This document shows, in pieces, positions 1-7,188 of a stretch of 14,284 bases of DNA. The translations under genes were made by a program, and so were the position numbers. The stretch's first letter is position 1. Every line of letters begins with the position of its first letter. The stretch is from positions 1 to 14,284 of the forward strand of contig JAGAUH010000223.1 in assembly GCA_017620875.1 (NCBI GenBank), read 5' to 3'. Under the pieces are notes generated by a model. That model was given only the letters and a program-made list of their open reading frames with translations, did no database searches and had not been told where the DNA came from. The stretch is from Clostridia bacterium. GTDB lineage: Bacteria > Bacillota > Clostridia > Christensenellales > Borkfalkiaceae.

Positions 1-1063
1 TAGAACCCCTTGTAGCGTCTGCCGAAATTGTAGAGTATAGTTCGTTTAAGATATCGCTACTAGGTAGAGTGCCTGCTTGCCAAGATAAAAATTCTTGCGC
101 TAATTCTGGAAATTCTCTTTGATAAGTGTCAAATAGTACTTGCCAATCGTTTTCTACCTTAGCGCCTTTTCTTATATAAGTTTTATCGTTAGATAAAACT
201 TCTTCCGGTACTTCGAAAGGTGCGTATTCCCAATTTAAGTTTTTCTTTAATTCGTCTAAGGCAACTTCGCCTAAAGGCGCGCCGTGAACGTCTGCCGAGC
301 CTGCTTTTGGAGAGCCGTAACCAATAATACTTTTTACGATAATTAAACTTGGTTTGCTAGTTTCTGCTTTTGCTTTTGCAATGGCTCTATCTATATCGGC
401 AATATTGTTCACGTCTTCTACGGTTAAAACTTGCCAACCTTGTGCTTCGTGTCTAGCGGCAACGTCTTCTGTAAAAGAAGAATTTGTGTCGCCTTCTATC
501 GTGATAGAGTTGCTATCGTATAAAACAATAAGTTTGCCTAGTTTTAGCGTGCCTGCCAAACTAGCCGCCTCGTACTCGATACCTTCCATCATACAACCGT
601 CGCCACAAAGAGCGTAGGTGTAGTGGTCTACAACGTTTAAACCCGTTTTGTTAAATTTTTCTGCCAAAAAGGTTTCTGCAATAGCCATACCAACTGCGTT
701 GGCAATACCTTGACCTAAAGGTCCGGTGCTAATTTCTACGCCCGCAGTTACGCCAAGTTCTGGGTGACCGGGACATTTAGAACCTAATTGTCTAAAGTTT
801 TTAATATCGTCTATGGTAACGTCGTAACCAAAAATATGTAATAAAGAATAAAGTAACATACTGCCGTGTCCAGCAGATAAAATAAATCTATCTCTATCTA
901 CAAAACTAGGATTTTTAGGGTTGAATTTTAAGTTGTTAGCAAAAAGAGTGTAGCCTAGCGGTGCAACGCCAAGTGGTAAACCTGGGTGACCAGACTTTGC
1001 TTTTTCTATTGCTTGTGCAGATAAAACTCTAATAGTGTCAATTGTTAATTGAACTTTATCCAT
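1..1063 (-). CDS. tkt: Transketolase, N-terminal 354 residues (3' end outside window)
   Basis: Thiamine-diphosphate enzyme of the non-oxidative pentose phosphate pathway, cytosolic, moving two-carbon ketol units between sugar phosphates. The minus-strand translation from ATG at 1063 begins MDKVQLTIDTIRVLSAQAIE and carries KSGHPG (His26), LSAGHGSM, GPLGQG, the TPP-binding motif GDG (residues 154-156) with the following YDSNSITIEGDT, and GSADVHGAPLG with the active-site His. This matches the PP and start of the Pyr domains of bacterial transketolases, which are about 650-670 aa, so roughly half is present. The last visible residues (SADATRGS) correspond to the conserved segment at the start of the second domain. 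GGAGAAG at 1067-1073 is a good ribosome site and fixes the start. No stop or frameshift was seen in the visible part. It is transcribed divergently from the folate gene at 1244. Confidence 0.96.
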   Translation of the reverse strand, partial: MDKVQLTIDTIRVLSAQAIEKAKSGHPGLPLGVAPLGYTLFANNLKFNPKNPSFVDRDRFILSAGHGSMLLYSLLHIFGYDVTIDDIKNFRQLGSKCPGHPELGVTAGVEISTGPLGQGIANAVGMAIAETFLAEKFNKTGLNVVDHYTYALCGDGCMMEGIEYEAASLAGTLKLGKLIVLYDSNSITIEGDTNSSFTEDVAARHEAQGWQVLTVEDVNNIADIDRAIAKAKAETSKPSLIIVKSIIGYGSPKAGSADVHGAPLGEVALDELKKNLNWEYAPFEVPEEVLSNDKTYIRKGAKVENDWQVLFDTYQREFPELAQEFLSWQAGTLPSSDILNELYSTISADATRGS

Positions 1064-1110
1064 TGTCTTCTCCTTATGCGTAAGTTTTTTAAACTTTTTC
1101 GTATGGATAT

Positions 1111-1139
1111 ATTATACCTTTTTTAGACTTTTTTTTCAA
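1111..1139 (-). promoter_or_regulatory. Promoter of the transketolase gene
   Basis: On the minus strand there is a -35 TTGAAA (1139-1134), a 17-bp spacer and a perfect -10 TATAAT (1116-1111). Transcription would start near 1104, giving a leader of about 40 nt that contains the GGAGAAG ribosome site. Sequence match only. Confidence 0.75.
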
Positions 1140-1180
1140 GTAAAAAACCTATTTATTAAAAAATACTAAAAAATATTTTT

Positions 1181-1209
1181 TTGCATTGTTTTTTTTGGTG
1201 ATATATGAT
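1181..1209 (+). promoter_or_regulatory. Promoter of the folate cyclo-ligase / FmdB unit
   Basis: A -35-like TTGCAT (1181-1186), a 17-bp spacer and a -10-like TATGAT (1204-1209) lie 35 bp before the ATG at 1244. A weak ribosome site AAAGG is at 1231-1235. It is back to back with the transketolase promoter, and the 180-bp divergent region is otherwise featureless AT-rich DNA. Confidence 0.55.
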
Positions 1210-1243
1210 AAAATTAAATGGATAAAATTTAAAGGCAAATAAT

Positions 1244-1780
1244 ATGAAAGACGTTATAAGAAAAGAAATGCTAAAAAAGAGAAAAAGTTTATCTTTTAGA
1301 GAAGTAGAAGTTGCCGGCGAATTGGTTTTTGAAAATCTACTAAAAATAAAAGAATTTACTTTAGCGCAAAGTTGTTTTTGCTATTGCGATTTTAAAAACG
1401 AAGTTCCCACTTTAAAAATTAGAGAATATTTTAAAGATAAAGTTTTATACGAGCCCGTGGTAGACGGCCCCGTTATGTACGCCGTTACAAGAAAGGGCGA
1501 AATAAACGTTTACAACGGCTACGGAATAGAATAGCCAAAAGAGTACGAAATTGTTACTAAGTCCGCCGATATATCCATTATTCCACTAGTTTCTTGCGAT
1601 AGATACGGCAATAGGATTGGTTTTGGCAAGGGGTATTACGACGGGTATTTAAAGGATAAAAACACTTTAAAAATAGGGCTTTGTTATAGTTGGCAAATAG
1701 TGGATTTTGTACAAAAAACCGCGGGTGATATAAGGCTAGATTATATCGTTACCGAAGATGAAATTATAAAGGTGGACTAA
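1244..1780 (+). pseudogene. 5-formyltetrahydrofolate cyclo-ligase, interrupted by an in-frame TAG
   Basis: Family role: ATP-dependent conversion of 5-formyl-THF to 5,10-methenyl-THF in cytosolic folate metabolism (also called MTHFS). Reading from ATG 1244 gives 96 codons, starting MKDVIRKEMLKKRKSLSFRE, then TAG at 1532-1534. The same frame continues open to TAA at 1778-1780, so a repaired protein would be 178 aa, close to the usual 180-200. The part after the TAG carries the family signature, IPLVSCDRYGNRIGFGKGYY followed by DGYL, and the N-terminal half has the basic KKRK start. At the break the sequence reads GYGIE-stop-PKEYE, where relatives have a GIxEP-like motif, so one base change (for example CAG to TAG) explains it. 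TAG ends another gene here (vwa2), so general recoding is unlikely. The downstream half has no obvious own start. It could be a true pseudogene, a readthrough gene or a sequence error. Confidence 0.85.
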
Positions 1781-1977
1781 TGGCGTTATTACAATATAAA
1801 TGCACGGGTTGCAATTTAGAGTTCGAACAACTAGTAAAAGATAGTTTACAAGATGTTTTTTGCCCAAAATGTAAAGAAAAAGCAAAAAGGGTTTATAGCG
1901 GACAAATGTTTTCCGCAACGGGAAAAACCACCAAAAAATGCACGGGGAATTGCAAAACTTGTTCCGGGTGCAAATAA
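1780..1977 (+). CDS. FmdB-family zinc-ribbon protein, 65 aa
   Basis: Small protein whose N-terminal half matches the FmdB/CxxC_CxxC putative regulatory zinc ribbon: MALLQYKCTGCNLEFEQL (Cys8, Cys11) then FCPKC (Cys28, Cys31), followed by KRVYSG, as in family members. The tail holds a second Cys cluster, Cys54, Cys58, Cys61 and Cys64, in KKCTGNCKTCSGCK, which could bind another metal ion. The family's exact function is not established. Its ATG overlaps the stop of the cyclo-ligase frame by one base (TAATG), a translational-coupling arrangement. If ribosomes stop at the upstream TAG (1532), coupling would be lost and expression of this gene may drop. No clear independent Shine-Dalgarno site was seen. 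Confidence 0.85.
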   Translation: MALLQYKCTGCNLEFEQLVKDSLQDVFCPKCKEKAKRVYSGQMFSATGKTTKKCTGNCKTCSGCK

Positions 1978-2027
1978 AAGGTGAGTATAATAATATAATA
2001 ACTAAAAAATAATAATTATAAAATTCG

Positions 2028-2056
2028 TTGACAAATAAAAAATATTTTGATAAAAT
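2028..2056 (+). promoter_or_regulatory. Promoter of the LRR lipoprotein gene
   Basis: A consensus -35 TTGACA (2028-2033), a 17-bp spacer and -10 TAAAAT (2051-2056) predict a start near 2063, hence a leader of about 43 nt. A second perfect TATAAT lies at 2066-2071 but has no -35 at a suitable distance. Confidence 0.8.
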
Positions 2057-2070
2057 TGTTTAGCATATAA

Positions 2071-2088
2071 TGGTAACTTTGCTTACCA
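2071..2088 (+). promoter_or_regulatory. Inverted repeat in the leader of the LRR lipoprotein mRNA
   Basis: TGGTAA-CTTTGC-TTACCA gives 6-bp perfect arms and a 6-nt loop, a few bases after the predicted transcription start and just before the ribosome site TAAGGAGA (2093-2100). It may be a 5' stabilising hairpin or an operator. Function unknown. Confidence 0.4.
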
Positions 2089-2105
2089 AATATAAGGAGA
2101 TTAAA

Positions 2106-3257
2106 ATGAAAAAATTAATAAGTTTCGTTATAGCCTTAATAATGATACTTGCTATTGGGGCAATGGTTGGTTGTAACGACAATAATTCGGCTGGCTCTAA
2201 CAACGGAGAAACCGGTTTAGTTTACGAATTAGTTAAAGACGTAGAAAATGGTAACTACTACACCGTTAAGAAACTAAACGTTTCAGAAGAAGATTCTAAA
2301 AAAATTAACGACGACGATTACGAAGATATTATGATAGATTTGCAAATCCCTGCAACCTATGGCGACGATAATCTTCCCGTAACAAAAATAGAAACAGAGG
2401 CTTTTAAAAACCAAAAACTTATTAAAACCGTTACTATTCCTAGCACAATAAAAGAAATTGGCGCAGGCGCGTTTACGGGTTGCGTTAATATCGAAAAAAT
2501 GACGCTTCCTTTTATTGGTGAAAAGGTAGACGCTAAAAACGAGAAAAAGGTTTTCGGTCATTTATTCGGTACGGAAACTGCAGACGGATTAACGGAAGCA
2601 AAGCAAAGATACGACGCTAATAGCGAAACTACTAAGAGTTATTACGTTCCTACAAAACTTACTCACGTCGTGTTTAGCGGAGTAGATGGAAACTATAACT
2701 TACCAGAATATGCTTTTAACGGATGTACGCTATTAGAAAAGATAGAGTTAAACGCTAACACTACTATTATTCCAAGAATGGCTTTTGCAGATTGTATAGC
2801 GCTAAAAACTTATACTCTACCTGCAAACGTAGAAACCATTTCTTACTACGCATTCGAAGGTTGTACCGGTTTAATTAAGTTTAACTTTAACGACGTTATT
2901 ACTACTATAGAGCAAAACGCGTTTGAAGGTTGTACTTATCTAAACTCAGAAGTTGCTTTAGTGTTACCAAGCACTTTAACGTCTCTTGGCGAAGAAGCCT
3001 TTAAAGGTTGTTCTAGTTTAAAAGGAATTGACCTAAGTAAAATTACCGCTAGCGGATTTACTATTAAGGCAAACACCTTTAACAACTGCGTAAACCTAGT
3101 TAGCGCAAAGTTTGCTAACGGACAAAATATAGAAGCGCTTGCGTTTTCTAAATGTACTAAACTAGAAGCAAGCGGAGTAGAGAACTTAAGTAATTGTACT
3201 TACGTTGTAGGCGACGCTACTACACCGGGTTCTTTCTCGTTTGACTATTATAACTAA
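2106..3257 (+). CDS. BspA-type leucine-rich-repeat surface lipoprotein, 383 aa
   Basis: Predicted surface-anchored lipoprotein. The start at 2106 is chosen over an in-frame ATG at 2070 because TAAGGAGA (2093-2100) precedes it and the protein then opens with a classical lipoprotein signal peptide: MKK, a hydrophobic stretch, and lipobox MVGC with Cys23 as the likely lipidated residue. An acidic, Asn/Asp/Ser-rich linker follows. From about residue 95 there are irregular LRR_5 (BspA/TpLRR) repeats of the form EAFxxCxxLxxxxLPxxxxxI, seen as AFTGC, AFNGC, AFADC, AFEGC (twice), AFKGC, TFNNC and AFSKC, with consecutive copies usually about 22-25 residues apart. Family members are often surface proteins binding host or matrix ligands, but no ligand can be read here. 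It is transcribed alone, with its own promoter and terminator. The C-terminus (SFSFDYYN) shows no sorting signal. Confidence 0.88.
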   Translation: MKKLISFVIALIMILAIGAMVGCNDNNSAGSNNGETGLVYELVKDVENGNYYTVKKLNVSEEDSKKINDDDYEDIMIDLQIPATYGDDNLPVTKIETEAFKNQKLIKTVTIPSTIKEIGAGAFTGCVNIEKMTLPFIGEKVDAKNEKKVFGHLFGTETADGLTEAKQRYDANSETTKSYYVPTKLTHVVFSGVDGNYNLPEYAFNGCTLLEKIELNANTTIIPRMAFADCIALKTYTLPANVETISYYAFEGCTGLIKFNFNDVITTIEQNAFEGCTYLNSEVALVLPSTLTSLGEEAFKGCSSLKGIDLSKITASGFTIKANTFNNCVNLVSAKFANGQNIEALAFSKCTKLEASGVENLSNCTYVVGDATTPGSFSFDYYN

Positions 3258-3265
3258 AACATATT

Positions 3266-3313
3266 AAGCCTTTGACCAACAAAGAAATTTTTTGGTTAGA
3301 GGCTTTTAATTTG
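3266..3313 (+). terminator. Intrinsic terminator of the LRR lipoprotein gene
   Basis: Arms 3266-3279 (AAGCCTTTGACCAA) and 3292-3305 (TTGGTTAGAGGCTT) pair over 14 bp with two G-U wobbles and a 12-nt loop, then TTTTAATTT. The U-tract is imperfect. Confidence 0.7.
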
Positions 3314-3325
3314 TAAAATTTACAA
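3311..3325. promoter_or_regulatory. Candidate operator, TTGTA-N5-TACAA palindrome (copy A)
   Basis: TTGTAAAATTTACAA is a perfect palindrome with 7-bp arms around a central A. Its centre is exactly 20 bp upstream of the centre of copy B, about two helical turns, so both would face the same side of the DNA. It overlaps the tail of the LRR gene terminator. See the other copies at 3331, 7146 and 7790. Confidence 0.5.
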
Positions 3326-3330
3326 AAATC

Positions 3331-3345
3331 TTGTAAAAAATACAA
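3331..3345. promoter_or_regulatory. Candidate operator, TTGTA-N5-TACAA palindrome (copy B)
   Basis: TTGTAAAAAATACAA is identical to the copy at 7790; the identity extends for five more bases (AATTA). It ends 9 bp before the -35 at 3355, the same distance as in the vWA operon promoter. The estimated centre is at -52 relative to the predicted start, a position more typical of an activator than of a repressor. Confidence 0.55.
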
Positions 3346-3354
3346 AATTATAAA

Positions 3355-3383
3355 TTGATTATTTTGTAAAAATAAGGTAGAAT
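3355..3383 (+). promoter_or_regulatory. Promoter downstream of operators A and B
   Basis: -35 TTGATT (3355-3360), a 17-bp spacer and -10 TAGAAT (3378-3383) predict a start near 3390, exactly where a hairpin begins. It may drive the transporter at 3515 through a leader, or a short RNA. Confidence 0.55.
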
Positions 3384-3389
3384 AATAGG

Positions 3390-3433
3390 GCTCTCTTTTG
3401 GTAGACGCTAAAAGAGAGATAAAAATTTTTTTT
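3390..3433 (+). ncRNA. Candidate short hairpin RNA or attenuator-like leader
   Basis: Directly after the predicted start are CTCTCTTTT (3391-3399), a 10-nt loop and AAAAGAGAG (3410-3418), a perfect 9-bp stem, then ATAAAAA and eight T (3426-3433). The T run begins 7 nt after the stem, which makes it a poor classical terminator. It could be a small RNA, a partial attenuator or a leader hairpin of the transporter mRNA. It does not resemble a riboswitch I know. Confidence 0.3.
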
Positions 3434-3514
3434 AGCATATAAAATTTAGTTTGCGTTTAGCATTTTAAAATACAATTTAATCATAAAAACCCCCGCACTA
3501 TATAAAATATAAGT

Positions 3515-4414
3515 ATGAAAGATAAGTTGGTTGTTATTCTATCGGGTATACTTTGGGGTTTTGTTGGGGTTGTTACAACGCAAATATTAAAGTATAATTT
3601 TTCTACCTATGCCGTGGTAGAATTAAGGTTTTTAATTTCGGCTATAATACTTTTTATAGGTTTAGTTATATTTAACAAAAAGTTATTAAAACCAAAAAAT
3701 TTGGCAAAGTGCTTTTTGTTAGGTCTAAGCAATTTGTTTACTTGCGTATGCTATTATAACTCTATAAAATATTTAGGCAGTGCCTTTGCAAGCGTGTTGC
3801 TTTACACTTCGCCAATAATGGTTATGGCGTATTGCACAATAAAAAATAAAACGCCGATAACGGCGCAAATGATAATTTCCGTATTATGTTGTTTTTTAGG
3901 TTGCGTTTTATTTGGTAAAGGTAAAATAGGCTTTAATATAAAAGGGTTAGTTTTTGGGCTACTTAGCGCAGTTTTTAATAGTGCGGTTAGTATCGTAGGC
4001 GCTAAAATTAAAAATCAAAACAAAATAACTATAAATTTTTACAGTTTTTTATCGGCAAGCGTTGTGGGACTTGTTTTTTTAAGGGCAAACACTTTTACAA
4101 AACTATATAATTTAAAGGCGAGTTTGCTATTTTTGTTATTATGCGTTTTTTGTACCATTATTCCTTATATATTATATATAAGCGCGTTAAAACAAGGGCA
4201 AGAAAGCGTTGCAAGTTTATTGTGTATAAGCGAGCCTATAACGGCTAATATAATACAAATAATAATAGAGAAACAAATAAGTATTACTTCTATTTTGGGG
4301 CTTGTTTTTCTAATTTTAGGGGTAATATTAATAAGTATAAAAACTAAAGCCGAGTCGCAAATAAACGTTAAAGTTTCGACGGGGCAAAATTTTAAAGGGA
4401 GGCAACTTACTTGA
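3515..4414 (+). CDS. EamA/DMT-superfamily membrane transporter, 299 aa
   Basis: Integral membrane protein of the drug/metabolite transporter superfamily. It has about ten hydrophobic segments arranged as two EamA halves: an N-terminal half from MKDKLVVILSGILWGFVGVV through the GSAFASVLLYTSPIMVM segment, and a second half from NIKGLVFGLLSAVFNSAVSI to SILGLVFLILGVILIS. The second half has the typical SVASLLCISEPITANIIQII pattern near the last helices. The length of about 300 aa is normal and a short polar tail follows. Substrate cannot be assigned; relatives export amino acids, nucleosides or drugs. The start has no Shine-Dalgarno site; TATAAAAT at 3501-3508 lies immediately before it, so it may be translated from a leaderless mRNA or from the transcript beginning at 3390. 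Its stop overlaps the start of the ATPase gene by 4 bases, so the two are co-transcribed. Confidence 0.88.
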   Translation: MKDKLVVILSGILWGFVGVVTTQILKYNFSTYAVVELRFLISAIILFIGLVIFNKKLLKPKNLAKCFLLGLSNLFTCVCYYNSIKYLGSAFASVLLYTSPIMVMAYCTIKNKTPITAQMIISVLCCFLGCVLFGKGKIGFNIKGLVFGLLSAVFNSAVSIVGAKIKNQNKITINFYSFLSASVVGLVFLRANTFTKLYNLKASLLFLLLCVFCTIIPYILYISALKQGQESVASLLCISEPITANIIQIIIEKQISITSILGLVFLILGVILISIKTKAESQINVKVSTGQNFKGRQLT

Positions 4415-7025
4415 CAAGCAAATCTAGTAAAGAAGTACTAGAATTAGTTAATAGTTCTACTACGGGTATCAGCGAAGAAGAGGCAAAAATTAGATTAGAA
4501 AGAGACGGCGAAAACAAACTTGCCGAAAAAAGAAAAACACCGCTTATCGTAAAGTTTTTTAAACAATTTGCAGACGCTATGATTATTATTTTATTAGTAG
4601 CGGCGGTTATTTCTTTTGCAATTGCAATTAAAGACGGCGAGCCTAAAGAATTTATAGAGCCTGGTTTAATTTTACTTATCGTAATTATAAACGCGATAAT
4701 GGGCGTAGTGCAAGAAAACAAGGCGGAAAAGGCTTTAGAAGCCCTTAAAAAACTGTCTAGCGGACATACGAGAGTTATTAGAGACGGTGTAGAAAGGGTA
4801 ATAGAGAGTAGTCAAGTAGTAGTAGGCGATATAATCGTGCTAGAAGCGGGAGATTTCGTTCCGGCGGATGCTAGACTTATTAAAAGCGTAAACTTAAAAA
4901 GTGAAGAATCTGCATTGACGGGAGAGAGTGTTCCTAGCGAAAAAGACGCGGATATTATTTGCGACGAAAAAGCGCCTTTAGGGGATAGAAAAAACATGAT
5001 TTATTCTGGTTGTAGTATCAGTTACGGAACTTGCGTAGCGGTTGTTACTGCAATTGGTATGAATACCGAAGTTGGTAAAATAGCAAATTTACTTTCAGGC
5101 GAAAAAGAAACGGCAACGCCGTTACAACAAAAATTAACAAACTAGGCAAAATACTTGCGGTAGTTGCAATTTTACTATGCGTGGTAATTTTCGTAGTAGG
5201 TTTAATAGAAGGAAAAGGCTGGGTAGAAATATTTATGATAGCCATTTCGCTTGCGGTGTCGGCTATACCAGAAGGTTTGCCTGCAATAGTAACGATAGTT
5301 CTTTCTTTAGGCGTGCAAAAAATGGTTAAAAGAAACGCTATTATTAAAAAACTTCCTGCGGTAGAAACTTTAGGTGGAGCGTCGGTAATATGTTCGGATA
5401 AAACCGGAACGCTTACTCAAAACAAAATGACCTTGGTAAAGGCTTATTTTGCAGGGGAAGAAAAAGAAGTTTCGTTAGAAAATCCTAGTCAAGATATACT
5501 TAAACTTTTACAATATGCAACGCTTTGTTGTAACGGAAGCGTTAGCGTGATAGACGGAGAAGAAAAACACGTTGGCGATCCAACCGAAACGGCAATAGTT
5601 TCCGCTTGTTTAAAAGCAGGTTTCGAAAAGGGTAAATTAGAGCAAGATTATCCTAGACTATACGAACTTCCGTTTGATAGCGACCGTAAACTTATGACCA
5701 CCGTAAACCAAATAAACGGTAAAAAAGTGGTTATAACAAAGGGTGCTTACGATATTTTAAAAACTAGATGTACTAGTGGCGATTTTGAAAAAGCAGATAA
5801 AATAGTATCGTCATTAGCCAGCGACGCGCTTAGAGTTCTTGCCGTTGCTTATAAAGAAATAGACGACCTTCCGCAAGATTATTCTTTTGAAGAAGCCGAA
5901 AACGGATTAACATTTATGGGGCTAGTTGGTATGATAGATCCTCCTAGACCAGAGGCTAAAGAAGCAGTTGACTTGTGTATTAGGGCAGGTATAAAAGCCG
6001 TTATGATAACGGGTGACCACGTAGATACGGCAAAGGCTATTGCAAAAGAACTTGGCATTTTACAAGACGGTGATATAGCGGTAACGGGCGCTCAGTTAGA
6101 CGAAATGAGCGAGCAAGAATTAAACGACAATATAGAAAAAATTTCCGTTTACGCTAGGGTTACGCCAGAAAACAAAATAAGAATAGTAAAAGCATGGCAA
6201 AATAAAGAGCAAATAGTTGCAATGACGGGAGACGGTGTAAACGACGCGCCTGCATTAAAAGCGGCGGATATTGGTTGCGCTATGGGTATAACCGGTACGG
6301 ACGTTGCAAAGGGCGCTGCCGACATGACCTTGACGGACGATAATTTCTCTACATTGGTTCACGCAGTTAAAGAAGGTAGGGGAATATACGCAAACATTAA
6401 AAAAGTAGTAGGATTTTTATTGGGTACAAACATTGCCGAAATTTTAATAGTATTTTTTGCAATGTTAATATTTAAAGATAGTCCGTTTATATCTATACAA
6501 CTACTTTGGATAAACTTAGTTACGGATAGTTTGCCTGCAATAGCGCTTGGTATGGAAAAAACCGAAGACGACGTTATGCACGAAAAACCACGTAAGAAAA
6601 AAGAAGGGTTGTTTGCTCACGGATACGGTGGCGAAATAGTACTTCACGGTTGTGTAATAGGCGCGTTAGTATTGCTTTGCTACACCTTGGGCGTTGCGGT
6701 GTTTAACAGCGTAAAAATGGGCAGCACAATGGCGTTTGCATCTCTTGCTCTATGCGAAATAGTTCAAGCGTATAATATGCGAAGCGAGCATAGTATTTTC
6801 CACGAAAATCCTTTTGAAAACAAAACTTTAAATATTGCAAGTTTAATTAGTTTAGTTTTAGTTATAGGTGTAATTTTAATACCTGGTGTAAACGGGGCGT
6901 TTAACACGGGTTATATGCCTTGGTATTGTTATTTAATAGTGCTAGGGGCAGGTCTTGCAGTTATCGTTTATATGGAACTATTTAAACTAATAAAAAGAAT
7001 CATTATAAAACATAAAGAAAAATAA
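4411..7025 (+). pseudogene. SERCA-like Ca2+-transporting P-type ATPase, split by a one-base frameshift
   Basis: P2A-type cation pump of the plasma membrane, expected to export Ca2+ at the cost of ATP. Frame 1 runs from TTG 4411 (ribosome site GGGAGG 4397-4402, 4-bp overlap with the transporter) to TAG 5143-5145. The protein then continues in another frame (LGKILAVVAILLCVVIFVVG, to 7025). Inserting one A near 5136-5139 (TTAAC to TTAAAC) restores QQKLNKLGKIL, the usual family sequence, and gives 871 aa, normal for bacterial Ca2+ ATPases. Visible motifs: cation-ATPase N-domain, TGES (170-173), AIPEGLPA (M4), DKTGTLT (phosphorylated Asp at 5397-5399), KGA, TGD, GDGVNDAPAL, NIAE (M5) and NLVTDSLPA (M6), matching SERCA site-II Asn/Glu and Asn/Thr/Asp. 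No canonical -1 slippery heptamer is visible. A homopolymer sequencing error is as likely as real decay, because all downstream motifs are intact. Confidence 0.9.
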
Positions 7026-7081
7026 CAAAGAAAATTAAACAAATAAAAAAGATTGAAAAATTGAGTAAAAAGTTAAAAAGT

Positions 7082-7116
7082 AAAAAATATCCGCCTTTTT
7101 TTGGCGGATATTTTTT
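7082..7116 (+). terminator. Strong intrinsic terminator after the ATPase gene
   Basis: Perfect 14-bp arms AAAAAATATCCGCC (7082-7095) and GGCGGATATTTTTT (7103-7116) with a loop of seven T. The A-run and T-run make it potentially bidirectional. Confidence 0.92.
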
Positions 7117-7124
7117 ATTTTATA

Positions 7125-7154
7125 TTGACACTATAATAAAATATATTGTATAAT
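7125..7154 (+). promoter_or_regulatory. Promoter of the HTH regulator gene
   Basis: Consensus -35 TTGACA (7125-7130), an 18-bp spacer and consensus -10 TATAAT (7149-7154). Predicted start is near 7161; the -10 lies inside the palindrome at 7146-7160. Confidence 0.82.
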
Positions 7155-7160
7155 ATACAA
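7146..7160. promoter_or_regulatory. Candidate operator, TTGTA-N5-TACAA palindrome over the -10 (copy C)
   Basis: TTGTATAATATACAA is a perfect palindrome (TTGTATA-A-TATACAA) covering the -10 hexamer and the bases up to the predicted start. Binding here would block RNA polymerase, so negative autoregulation by the HTH protein encoded 29 bp downstream is the natural reading (inference). Some of the symmetry is contributed by TATAAT itself. Confidence 0.55.
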
Positions 7161-7188
7161 GAAATTTTTATTAAACAAGGGGCAAAAA

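Noticed and set aside
354..617. Plus-strand open frame of 87 codons
   Set aside because: It is antisense to the transketolase gene, whose minus-strand frame has clear family motifs.
2070..2105. Upstream ATG at 2070 as the start of the LRR lipoprotein
   Set aside because: It has no ribosome site, lies only a few bases after the predicted transcription start, and would put 12 extra residues before a classical lipoprotein signal peptide; ATG 2106 has TAAGGAGA in front.
3311..3370. Short spaced repeats as a CRISPR array
   Set aside because: The units are only 15 bp, two in number, palindromic and placed at a promoter; no cas genes.
5125..5150. Programmed -1 frameshift in the ATPase
   Set aside because: The codons CAA AAA TTA ACA AAC contain no X-XXY-YYZ slippery heptamer, no obvious downstream pseudoknot was seen, and a single missing A explains the shift.
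4407..5245. Minus-strand open frames opposite the ATPase gene (and similar ones opposite the LRR, kinase and PP2C genes)
   Set aside because: They are shadows of strongly supported coding frames, lack ribosome sites and show low-complexity composition.
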